DNA of 64,000 bases from Chryseobacterium gleum (GTDB taxonomy: Bacteria > Bacteroidota > Bacteroidia > Flavobacteriales > Weeksellaceae). Numbering within the stretch: position 1 is the first letter of the stretch; each line of letters begins with the position of its first letter. Positions 29,855 through 37,399 of this stretch are shown in pieces. The stretch covers positions 4,799,501 to 4,863,500 of the forward strand of contig NZ_LR134289.1 of NCBI RefSeq assembly GCF_900636535.1. Direction: 5' to 3'. Both the position numbers and the translations under genes were made by a program. The notes under the pieces were generated by a model. The model was not told the origin of the DNA. It saw nothing but the letters and a program-made list of their open reading frames with translations, and did not search any database.

Positions 29855-30412
29855 TTATTTACTTTTTAGCTGAGGTACAATTTCCGTGGTATAGGAGATC
29901 AGACTGTCATTGATACAGTTATAAGCAGATTCACGGTTGCTGAACCCCAATACTTCAACCTTTTTATTTTCCAACTTTTTATAATCTTCAAAGAAATTCT
30001 TGATCTCATGTAAGGTATGAGGTGGAAGATCTTCTATATTTTCGATGTGTTTCAATGAAATATCATGTGAAGCTACTGCGATGATCTTATTGTCCTGAAC
30101 ACCGCCATCGATCATTTCCATCATCCCGATGACCCTTGACTGTACGATTGTCAGAGGGACCAGATTTTCGGTACAGATAACCAGTATATCCAGTGGATCA
30201 TGATCGGTGTAATAGGTATGGGGAATCAGTCCATAGTTTGCAGGATAATGGATGGAGGAAAATAGAACCCTGTCTACTTTAATCAGGCCGGAGGGCTTAT
30301 CCAATTCATATTTAGTCCTGCTTCCAGCCGGTATTTCTATTACCGCCGTCACTTCAAATGGCAGATTTTCTCCCGGAGAAAGATCGTGCCATGGATGTTG
30401 TGTTCCTATCAT
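29855..30412 (-). CDS. ppa: Inorganic pyrophosphatase, family I
   Basis: The 185-residue protein has the Mg-site motif DHDPLD (70-75), upstream YPANYGLIP, and downstream VIGMMEMIDGGVQDNKIIAV and NFFEDYKKLENKKVEV, all standard for family I PPase. The family usually reads DGDPLD; His replaces Gly here. Pyrophosphatase is strongly inhibited by fluoride, so this looks like an extra copy supplied under fluoride control. Whether it is more resistant cannot be told from sequence. Confidence 0.93.
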   Translation of the reverse strand: MIGTQHPWHDLSPGENLPFEVTAVIEIPAGSRTKYELDKPSGLIKVDRVLFSSIHYPANYGLIPHTYYTDHDPLDILVICTENLVPLTIVQSRVIGMMEMIDGGVQDNKIIAVASHDISLKHIENIEDLPPHTLHEIKNFFEDYKKLENKKVEVLGFSNRESAYNCINDSLISYTTEIVPQLKSK

Positions 30413-30419
30413 TGTTGAG

Positions 30420-31703
30420 TTATATGTTATTATTTTTAAAAGCCGCTATGCCTGCAAATTGTGATTCAGTGCCTAGTTCATCCTCTATTCTGAGCAATCT
30501 GTTGAATTTGGAGACCCGTTCTGAGCGGCAGCCACTTCCTGTTTTTAGCTTTCCTGCGCCTTTTGCTACGGCCAGATCCGCAATAAAAGTATCTTCGGTT
30601 TCACCGCTGCGATGAGAGATAAAGCATCCGTAATTGTTCTGGTAGGCAAGCTGTACCGTATTTAAGGTTTCCCAGACTGTACCTATCTGATTGGGCTTGA
30701 TCAGGATCGAATTTGCGACCTTCTCATCAATTGCTTTTTGAAGGATCTTGGGATTGGTGCACAGGATATCGTCGCCGATAAGTTCCGTATGTTGCCCAAG
30801 TTCTTCGGTCATGGATTTCCAGCCGTCCCAGTCATTTTCACCCATGCCATCTTCCAGCGAGATAATCGGATATTTTTGAAGCCACTGTTTCCAAGTATTT
30901 AAAAGCTGTTCTGAGGAAACGAGCTCTTTAGTAGATTTGAAAAAGCAGTATTTGCCATCCTGCCACATTTCACTTGTTGCGGGATCAAGACAGATCGATA
31001 TATCCTGTCCCGGTTTATACCCTGCAGCGTGGATGGCTTCAAGAATAACTTCTATGGCTTCTTCATTGGATCTGAGATTGGGAGCGAATCCTCCTTCGTC
31101 GCCCACACCTGTAAAATATCCCTTTTTATTGAGAATACTTTTTAATGTATGAAAAGTTTCTTCGCCCATTCGGATAGCTTCCCTAAAAGATGGCGCATTG
31201 TGCGGGGCAATCATAAATTCCTGGAAATCGATATTATTGTCTGCGTGCTTCCCACCATTGATCACATTCATACAAGGAACCGGAAGGACCAGATTACCAC
31301 TGCTATTAAGATAGCTGTATAATGGAATTTCCTGCTGCTTTGCGGATGCCCGGGCAAAAGCCATGGAAACCGAAAGTATCGCGTTGGCACCGAGATTTGA
31401 CTTTTCAGCTGTGCCATCAAGGTCAATCAGGAATCTATCGAATTCTTCCTGACTGGAAAAACGCTTACCTTTTAGGGCGGCGGCAATGATATTATTTACA
31501 TTCGATACCGCATTCAGTACACCTTTACCACCATACCTGGAGGGATCACCATCCCGTAATTCAACCGCTTCTTTCTCTCCGGTGCTTGCGCCTGAGGGAC
31601 AAATTGCTTTGCCCTGGCCGTTATCTAGCCAAAGTTCAGATTCTACTGTTGGATTTCCTCTGGAGTCCAATACTTCTCTGGAAATGATTTTAGTTATCGT
31701 CAT
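30420..31703 (-). CDS. eno: Enolase
   Basis: The full-length 427-residue enolase has SGASTGEKEAVELRDGD, the Mg ligands in DGTAEKSNLGANA and ISLEDGMGENDWDGW, GDDILCTNP, and the signature SILIKPNQIGTVWETL with SHRSGETED. Enolase is the classic fluoride target through a Mg-fluoride-phosphate complex. It lies within riboswitch unit 1, between a Usp gene and pyrophosphatase. This is probably a second enolase beside the chromosomal one, a bypass copy for fluoride stress. Confidence 0.95.
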   Translation of the reverse strand: MTITKIISREVLDSRGNPTVESELWLDNGQGKAICPSGASTGEKEAVELRDGDPSRYGGKGVLNAVSNVNNIIAAALKGKRFSSQEEFDRFLIDLDGTAEKSNLGANAILSVSMAFARASAKQQEIPLYSYLNSSGNLVLPVPCMNVINGGKHADNNIDFQEFMIAPHNAPSFREAIRMGEETFHTLKSILNKKGYFTGVGDEGGFAPNLRSNEEAIEVILEAIHAAGYKPGQDISICLDPATSEMWQDGKYCFFKSTKELVSSEQLLNTWKQWLQKYPIISLEDGMGENDWDGWKSMTEELGQHTELIGDDILCTNPKILQKAIDEKVANSILIKPNQIGTVWETLNTVQLAYQNNYGCFISHRSGETEDTFIADLAVAKGAGKLKTGSGCRSERVSKFNRLLRIEDELGTESQFAGIAAFKNNNI

Positions 31704-31744
31704 ATTGTAATGTGTTATTGTTATTTTTAAATAAACTTTAAATT

Positions 31745-32191
31745 CTATTGTTCTGTTTTTGAAAGGGGTACCAAAATTATCGGAATATTTGTGCTGTGCA
31801 GGAGATCGTCCGCGGTGCTACTAACAAAAAAGCGACTAATACCTGTTTGGTGATGTATTCCGGCTACGATGATCTGAGCTCCCCATGCAGTCGCGGTATC
31901 GAAAATGACATCCCTTACTGGACCCTTTACCAAAAAAAGTTCTGTAGGTGTGCCTTTAGCAAACATGCTTTTCATTCTGTAAAGAAAATCGCTTTCGACA
32001 GGCTGTTGATCCTTATTTAGGCTGTTGACGTATTCAACCAAAGTGTCCGCTAGGTTAATATCGCTGTCTTCCACCATGAGTATGCCTACCCGGGCATGGA
32101 TCTGCCTGGCCATGTTGTAACCGTATTCAACAATTTTTTCCGAAGAGGCCGAACCGTCGACGGCAATTAAAATTTTAGAGATAAGTTCCAT
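31745..32191 (-). CDS. Universal stress protein (UspA family)
   Basis: The 148-residue protein (ISKILIAVDGSASSEKIVEYGYNMARQIHARVGILMVEDS) ends IIVAGIHHQTGISRFFVSSTADDLLHSTNIPIILV. The nucleotide-loop residues GxHxxxG are kept, but the GS after them reads SS. It is closely related to the next upstream Usp and probably arose by tandem duplication. It is the second gene of fluoride unit 1. Confidence 0.9.
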   Translation of the reverse strand: MELISKILIAVDGSASSEKIVEYGYNMARQIHARVGILMVEDSDINLADTLVEYVNSLNKDQQPVESDFLYRMKSMFAKGTPTELFLVKGPVRDVIFDTATAWGAQIIVAGIHHQTGISRFFVSSTADDLLHSTNIPIILVPLSKTEQ

Positions 32192-32242
32192 ACTACTTTA
32201 AGTTGACAGGATGAATTAATTGATAATGATTCATTATTTTGT

Positions 32243-32686
32243 TTATTCCATTTTATTTACGGGTACTATCAACATGGGAATCGTTGTTTCATGAAGGATT
32301 CCCTCTGAAATGCTCCCCATAAAAAATTTACTGATTCCCCTGCGAGCATGTGTTCCTGCTACGATCAATTGCGCATTCCACTGGAGTGATGTTGAAATGA
32401 CAGTTTCCTTTATTTCTCCCTCTACCACAAAGATTTTCGTATCTATACCGAGTGCATATTTTTCCCGCATGCTTTCCAGAAAATGTTTTGCATGCATAAA
32501 GGTATTGTCCCCATAAATTGTTTCATAGGGCATCACAGTATCAATTGGATGAAGTTTGGAATCATCGACGAGCAGCAGGCCTACTCTTGCCTGCATCTGG
32601 TTAGCCACTAGATAACCGTACTGGATCACTTTCTCCGAAAATGGGGTTTCATCCGCTATGATCAATATTTTTGTCAAAGGTTCCAT
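32243..32686 (-). CDS. Universal stress protein, first structural gene of fluoride unit 1
   Basis: The 147-residue Usp (LTKILIIADETPFSEKVIQYGYLVANQMQARVG) ends with GTHARRGISKFFMGSISEGILHETTIPMLIV. Its ATG at 32686 lies inside the end of the 73-codon leader ORF (13-base overlap), which suggests its translation depends on ribosomes that have read the leader. It is most like the Usp heading fluoride unit 3. Confidence 0.9.
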   Translation of the reverse strand: MEPLTKILIIADETPFSEKVIQYGYLVANQMQARVGLLLVDDSKLHPIDTVMPYETIYGDNTFMHAKHFLESMREKYALGIDTKIFVVEGEIKETVISTSLQWNAQLIVAGTHARRGISKFFMGSISEGILHETTIPMLIVPVNKME

Positions 32687-32895
32687 AATATTTTATTTTT
32701 TATTGGTTGATGTAGGGTAACTGTGTGAACAACGAATAGAGCGCCCGACAATAGATGAAGCGGGATGATGAAAGGCATAACAAACCGACCGACGTGGGGA
32801 TAACAATCGCTGTCCGGTAAAAGTTTAAAGCTGCTTTTATTGTAGTGTAGAAGGAATTTTAAATACATAACAAACCTGATTAAAATGTTAAACAT
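32674..32895 (-). CDS. Leader ORF 1 between the fluoride riboswitch and unit 1 (putative)
   Basis: The 73 codons begin with ATG inside the loop of the riboswitch hairpin (MFNILIRFVM) and end 13 bases into the Usp gene. The same arrangement, with M-F/Y-N-I-L-I at the start, recurs at the other two riboswitches, although the middle parts differ. The ends also share a short similarity (HTVTLHQ here, HTVSVSK in copy 2, QSVSCLQ in copy 3). It may be a regulatory uORF, or an open frame kept open by chance over a structured leader. Confidence 0.35.
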   Translation of the reverse strand: MFNILIRFVMYLKFLLHYNKSSFKLLPDSDCYPHVGRFVMPFIIPLHLLSGALFVVHTVTLHQPIKNKILWNL

Positions 32896-32960
32896 CTAAT
32901 TTAATCAGGCGTCATCAGCTCTTTTAGAGCGGTTGGGTAAGGAAGAACACCATTTCCTTT
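32876..32960 (-). promoter_or_regulatory. Fluoride riboswitch (crcB motif), copy 1
   Basis: On the minus strand from 32957 the leader reads GGAAATGGTGTTCTTCC, then AACCGCTC, AGAGC and GCTGATGACGCC. These are the conserved blocks of the fluoride aptamer, with P1 formed by GGTGT and ACGCC and P3 by GCTCT/AGAGC. The 3' edge of P1 runs into a 10-bp hairpin, CCTGATTAAA pairing with TTTAATCAGG (32876-32909), which can form only if the aptamer end is released; this is the likely switch. A -7-like TATATTTAC lies about 20 bases upstream. It controls usp-usp-eno-ppa-eriC-DUF190-crcB-usp-MPP-MPP. Confidence 0.93.
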
Positions 32961-33047
32961 TTTGTTAAAGTAAATATAGACTTTTTTTGACAATTAACCT
33001 ATTTTTTTAGGGAAATTATGCGCAGAAAAATAAAGAAGATATTGGGA

Positions 33048-34030
33048 TCATCTCACCGGCGTATCAATTGTTTCAAAAGCTAAGGCAAACTCCTTCAGAT
33101 CCTGTTTCATAAGATTGACAATTGATTCAATCTGATCAAGCATGTCTGCCCGTTTACTGAGCTGCTCAGCAGTGTATTTACCTCCCGCTCCGAAATACAG
33201 ATCCAGTGATTTTCTTTTTCGCTCGGCTTTAATCCCTGAAATCTCTCCAAGATCCATCCATTTTTGTTTTATCTGGTTCCTCAGTGAACCCCGGAGGCAG
33301 TCGGAGCTATCTTCATAATTTAGATAATACCAGACGGCGGGAGGAAAGATGGTGGAAGTTTCTCCTGCATGCCAGATATCACCCAACGGATTTCTTTTAT
33401 GATAAAATTCCACTTTGGTTTTGTTTGTCAATATCAGTACTCCGGCAACTGCTCCAGCTATACCCGTACCGATTCCCAGATAATCATTGGCATTTCCTTT
33501 ATTGACCAGAAATCCAGATGCGAGTGCCCCTGAAGCACCTATTACCAATCCGCCTACTGTTAATTTGGTTTCTATATTGTCTTCTTTATCCTTTAGATAA
33601 CTGGCGATCTGATCAGCCCTTTCTTCTTCGCAGTCCATTTCAGATGCTACCGCAGAAATTTCCAGTGAAGCTATATTAATACGCTGATTAATTTTTTGTG
33701 TACATTCCAGCAGTTCCAGACGTTTTTCAGTAGAAGGGTGTTCCGCGTAATCTTTTTAAGGTCAGCATACTTTTTTAATAGGTGCAGGGCACCGATAGCA
33801 TTGGCTATATTCAGGCTTTTTCTGCCGAAGTTTTTCTTTAGATCTGAATCAATTTTTAAATGTTCGATCGGAGTCGGAATATCCTGTGCGGTATAGGAAT
33901 AGATACTGAGCTGGTTACAGTTACTTTTTTCCAGCTGTATTTTAAGCTGCTCATTCCTCAGCCCGGCACATGATGTCATTAAGTAACAGAAAGATACGGC
34001 AACCAGCGCGCTTATCATTGGATTCTTCAT
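33048..34030 (-). pseudogene. Lipoprotein with Gly-rich membrane segments, frameshifted
   Basis: The start (MKNPMISALVAVSFCYLMTSC) is a lipoprotein signal with Cys21. The frame breaks at a T5 run (33753-33757 on the plus strand). One extra base joins KKYADLK to KDYAEHPSTEKRLELLECTQKINQRI and on to the second piece, whose first Met is at 33638. The reconstructed product is about 327 residues, with a Gly-rich hydrophobic stretch (KLTVGGLVIGASGALASGFL...GIAGAVAGVLILTNK) and a charged C-terminus. No family is recognised. It is the last gene of fluoride unit 2. The break could be real decay or a homopolymer sequencing error. Confidence 0.65.
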
Positions 34031-34067
34031 CTATTTTTATGGTTTTGATTGTTTTTTTATTGATTAA

Positions 34068-35557
34068 TTACTCGAATATTTTATTATAGAGATCTTCTGC
34101 AAAGCTTGTTGGCAGTGGAAATCCTTCGGTAAGTTTACCAATCTGTGTATCTTTTTCTCTAGATGCCTGAAGGAACAATATACTGTCTGTTTTATTCTGA
34201 TAATAACTAAATGCGAAATCGTAGAGATGCGTGACAAAAAAGACTTTAATATTACTGAGCTGAAGGGCAGAAACAATCTGCGTGGCGACATCCGATCCTT
34301 CTTTTTCATTGGTTGCAGCGAAAGATTCATTGAAAAGAACAAAGTCTCCTTTCTTCAAATGACGGACAATTTCATTCATCCTATGAAGCTCTTCGTCAAA
34401 TTTTCCGCTGTTCATTGACCTGTCTTCTTCTTTTTTAAAATGAGTGGCGATGTGTCCTGCAGGATTACTCTTAAATTTTGTGGCGGCAACAAAAATTCCA
34501 CTTTGCATCATCAATTGGGCAATACCTACACTTCTTAAAAATGTTGATTTGCCGCCCCTGTTTACTCCCGTAATAATAAAGAGCAGTTTTTTATCACCGG
34601 AGATATCATTTCCAACCAGCTGATGTCCGGCTGTAAGAGCAAGGCATGGATCGTATAGTCCAGTGACATTAAATGATTCCTGGTGTGTAGGTACAGGTTC
34701 AGGGAATCCGACCGGCATTTTTAGATTCTTTAACCTGTCATGAAGATTAATGCACCCTAAATAAAAAGCCAGCTCATCCCGTATCAGGGTGAAAAAATCA
34801 GTGAGATGGTCATTGGCCTGTGCAAGTGTGTTTGCGGTACGGTTGACCATTTGATCGTTGAGACTGGAGAGTGCATTGCACCCACCGATATCCCTGGGGT
34901 TGATCTCAAAATAATAGCCTTCGATCTTTGAGGGAAAGAGCCAGTTCCACCAGGTATGTTTTTTTTGGTATTTTTTCTCAATGTATATTGTGTTCCTTTG
35001 TTAGCTCTTCCCAGCTCTACACTGGTATGGATTCGGCCGTACAGTTTCAGACTTTTTAAATTTTCCATTACCTGTATGAAGTATGCATCATCCGTCTGTT
35101 CTATGAATATGCGGAAGAAGCGGAGCATTCCATCGGACTGAAATTGCGAGATAACCTGAGCAGCAATTTCGCGAAATTGACGTAAAAAATCCATAGAAAT
35201 TTCCATAAGTGCAACAGAACTGTGCAACAGCGAGGTAGGATGCTTGATAAAAATACCATACCAACTTGTTTTTTTGCTTTCAATAGCTTTTAAGGAAAGG
35301 TCAAACAGTGACTTTATAATCGCACTATTTGCTAGACAATCTTTCAAAATATTTTGTCTGTAGAGGATTGTGGGAATGTCATTTATATCTTCCTGAAGGA
35401 GGACCTTGGGAACAACAGTATCAATGACATTATTTCCGTCAGACATCGTATCAAGCAGTACCTGTAGTTCCAGGTCCTTCATAAGTTCATCACTATTCCA
35501 TACCAGCGGTTGGCCAATATTGAAATCACGGTTAGGATATAAAAGATAAGGATTCAT
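34068..35557 (-). pseudogene. MutS-like ATPase 2, frameshifted
   Basis: Two overlapping pieces make one protein of about 495 residues. The N-terminal piece (35557 to about 34970) has a MutS core/lever-like helical region ending TQYTLRKNTKK. One added base in the T8 run at 34959-34966 continues into HTWWNWLFPSKIEGYYFEINPRDIGG. The C-terminal piece then gives Walker A ITGVNRGGKSTFLRS, signature-like HFKKEEDRSMNSGKFDEELHRMNEIV, Walker B GDFVLFNESFAATNEKEG and the His switch FFVTHLYDF. It lacks a mismatch-binding domain I. Its start overlaps the end of MutS-like 1 by four bases. Confidence 0.8.
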
Positions 35558-37092
35558 GAGGCAATGCGTTTTAAGAGCTGGTTAAAAGATAGTCCGTAAC
35601 GTTCTGCCAGTGATCGTGCATATGCTTTTCCATCAGGATCTTTTTTAATGATCTTAAAGGTTCTCTCGGCATCCGGACTTTCCGGGTTAACCGTTGCTGA
35701 CATACTTATTGAGGTTTTTGTGGCTGCAGAAAGCTCTTCAATAAACGTTACCCAAACGCAGTACGACCCAATCTTTTCTACTTGCTCTATAATCTTTGAA
35801 GAAAGGAACTTACTGTCAAGGAGTGTTGTGGAAGAGAATATTTCATTAAGAATGATGATGCTCCGGGTAGATGCTCGCTGTATAATTGCATGTATCCTGT
35901 TGAGATCATTTTCAAGTTTGCTCTGTTGCAGCTGGATATCCTCTGATTTTTCAAAATGAGTTAGGATGTTGTCACAATGGAGTATTTTTGCGTTGCTTCC
36001 GGCAACTGGAAGCCCAAGATTGCCAAAGTAATGGACTTGGCCAAAAGTTCTTGCAAAAGTGGTTTTACCTCCCTGGTTAGGGCCTGATACAAATATGATC
36101 CGCTCTTTGCCGGAAAGAGAAAAATTGTTGAGTACAGGTTTTTTTTCAAGGGCAACAAGATGTGAAGCCAGTGCGGTATCGAACGTATCAAAGGCAAAGA
36201 TATCAGCCTGTACCGGTGTAATTTCCGGATAACAGAAAGGGGAGCCATTAACTTCAATTTTTTTAAAATATTCTAAATAAGAAAGGTAGAAATGGACATC
36301 CCTGTCAAAATCCTGAATAATCTCATCTTGGAAATCCTGATTATTAAGATAAAAAAGTACGATCTTATCAAAGACAGCAGGATATAGTGTGGCAACTCCT
36401 TTGAGGATCTGAGCCTCCACATCATTCATATGGACGGAAACCGGAAATTTTTCAAGGTAGTTTTTATTATTACCACTTAAAAACCTGGAAAAAAGCGTTC
36501 TGGTTTCTTTATCGTAATCATCCTGTGATCTGTAGGGAAGTACCCTGACTAGCAGACCCTCAACCATGAGATCGTATCTGATTTTCCCTATTTCTGAAAA
36601 CAGCTCTTCGATCATTTCGCGGCCGGCTATAAACTCAGAGGAACCTACATATTTGGATAGGTACTGAAAAAAAGCGCTGAATCCTTCGCTTTGAAGCTTC
36701 AGTGTCCCCAATTTTTCGTAAAGGGTCTGTACGATGGTGCAATAGGCATATACGGAATCCATGAACAATCTTTCCTTCTGGAATTCATAACGACACTTTA
36801 TTGCATTTTTCAGCATCATGCGCATGTCCCGCATTGCAGCGGAAAAGTCCAGTAATATTTCATATAGTTCAGGAGTGTCTATTTCCTGCATGATCTGCTG
36901 CCGGTAGGTTATGGTATCACGGTTCAATGGCCAATTGGAGAAAATTGGTCGAAGTTCATATTCTTCCTTGCCGCGGATTACCTCACTGATAATCTGGTCT
37001 ATATTCAGATCGATCATAAATTGGGGCATTAGGGGACTGGTTTTGGAAGCAGGAGTTTCCCCAGACCTGTACAATAAGCTTTTAAAATACAT
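35554..37092 (-). CDS. MutS-like ATPase 1 of fluoride unit 2
   Basis: The 512-residue protein has a helical core and a C-terminal MutS V-like ATPase domain: Walker A VSGPNQGGKTTFART, the loop ILTHFEKSEDIQLQQSKLENDLNRI, Walker B SIIILNEIFSSTTLLD and VWVTFIEEL. It lacks the DNA mismatch-recognition domain, and has no Smr nuclease like MutS2. MutS-type genes are known companions of fluoride riboswitches, but their purpose there is unexplained. Its ATG lies inside the end of leader ORF 2 (11-base overlap). Confidence 0.88.
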   Translation of the reverse strand: MYFKSLLYRSGETPASKTSPLMPQFMIDLNIDQIISEVIRGKEEYELRPIFSNWPLNRDTITYRQQIMQEIDTPELYEILLDFSAAMRDMRMMLKNAIKCRYEFQKERLFMDSVYAYCTIVQTLYEKLGTLKLQSEGFSAFFQYLSKYVGSSEFIAGREMIEELFSEIGKIRYDLMVEGLLVRVLPYRSQDDYDKETRTLFSRFLSGNNKNYLEKFPVSVHMNDVEAQILKGVATLYPAVFDKIVLFYLNNQDFQDEIIQDFDRDVHFYLSYLEYFKKIEVNGSPFCYPEITPVQADIFAFDTFDTALASHLVALEKKPVLNNFSLSGKERIIFVSGPNQGGKTTFARTFGQVHYFGNLGLPVAGSNAKILHCDNILTHFEKSEDIQLQQSKLENDLNRIHAIIQRASTRSIIILNEIFSSTTLLDSKFLSSKIIEQVEKIGSYCVWVTFIEELSAATKTSISMSATVNPESPDAERTFKIIKKDPDGKAYARSLAERYGLSFNQLLKRIAS

Positions 37093-37267
37093 AGGCTGAC
37101 TTTTTTAAGATTATGAAAATGGAGAACAGCAAATGCTTAGATACGGAAACGGTGTGAAGACAAAGTAGACCTATGGGATACCATGGCCCAAAAAAAGCTG
37201 TGAAAAATAAGATTTTGATGAAAAGCTGTAATAAATCCATGACTGAACTGATTAAAATGTTAAACAC
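37082..37267 (-). CDS. Leader ORF 2 between the fluoride riboswitch and unit 2 (putative)
   Basis: The 61 codons start MFNILISSVM in the riboswitch hairpin loop and end 11 bases into the MutS-like gene. The middle is strongly hydrophobic (LLQLFIKILFFTAFFGPWYPIGLLCL), unlike leader ORF 1. The shared position and start, and the overlap with the structural gene, argue for a coupling role; the weak sequence conservation argues against a defined peptide. Confidence 0.35.
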   Translation of the reverse strand: MFNILISSVMDLLQLFIKILFFTAFFGPWYPIGLLCLHTVSVSKHLLFSIFIILKKSAYVF

Positions 37268-37335
37268 TTAATTTAATCAGGCGTCATCAGCTCTTTTTTT
37301 GGAGCGGTTGGGAAAGGAAGAACACCATTTCCTTT
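37248..37335 (-). promoter_or_regulatory. Fluoride riboswitch (crcB motif), copy 2
   Basis: On the minus strand from 37332 the blocks GGAAATGGTGTTCTTCC, AACCGCTCC and AGCTGATGACGCC match copy 1, with a longer P3 loop. The switch hairpin is CTGATTAAA with TTTAATCAG (37248-37280). TATATTTAC upstream is the probable -7 element. It heads the MutS-like/MutS-like/lipoprotein unit and lies between that unit and the end of the P-type ATPase gene, so it may also receive read-through from unit 3. Confidence 0.93.
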
Positions 37336-37399
37336 TACTAAAGTAAATATACAACTTTTTTATCAATCCGTGAATTCGTTAGTAGAAGGGCTATAATTA

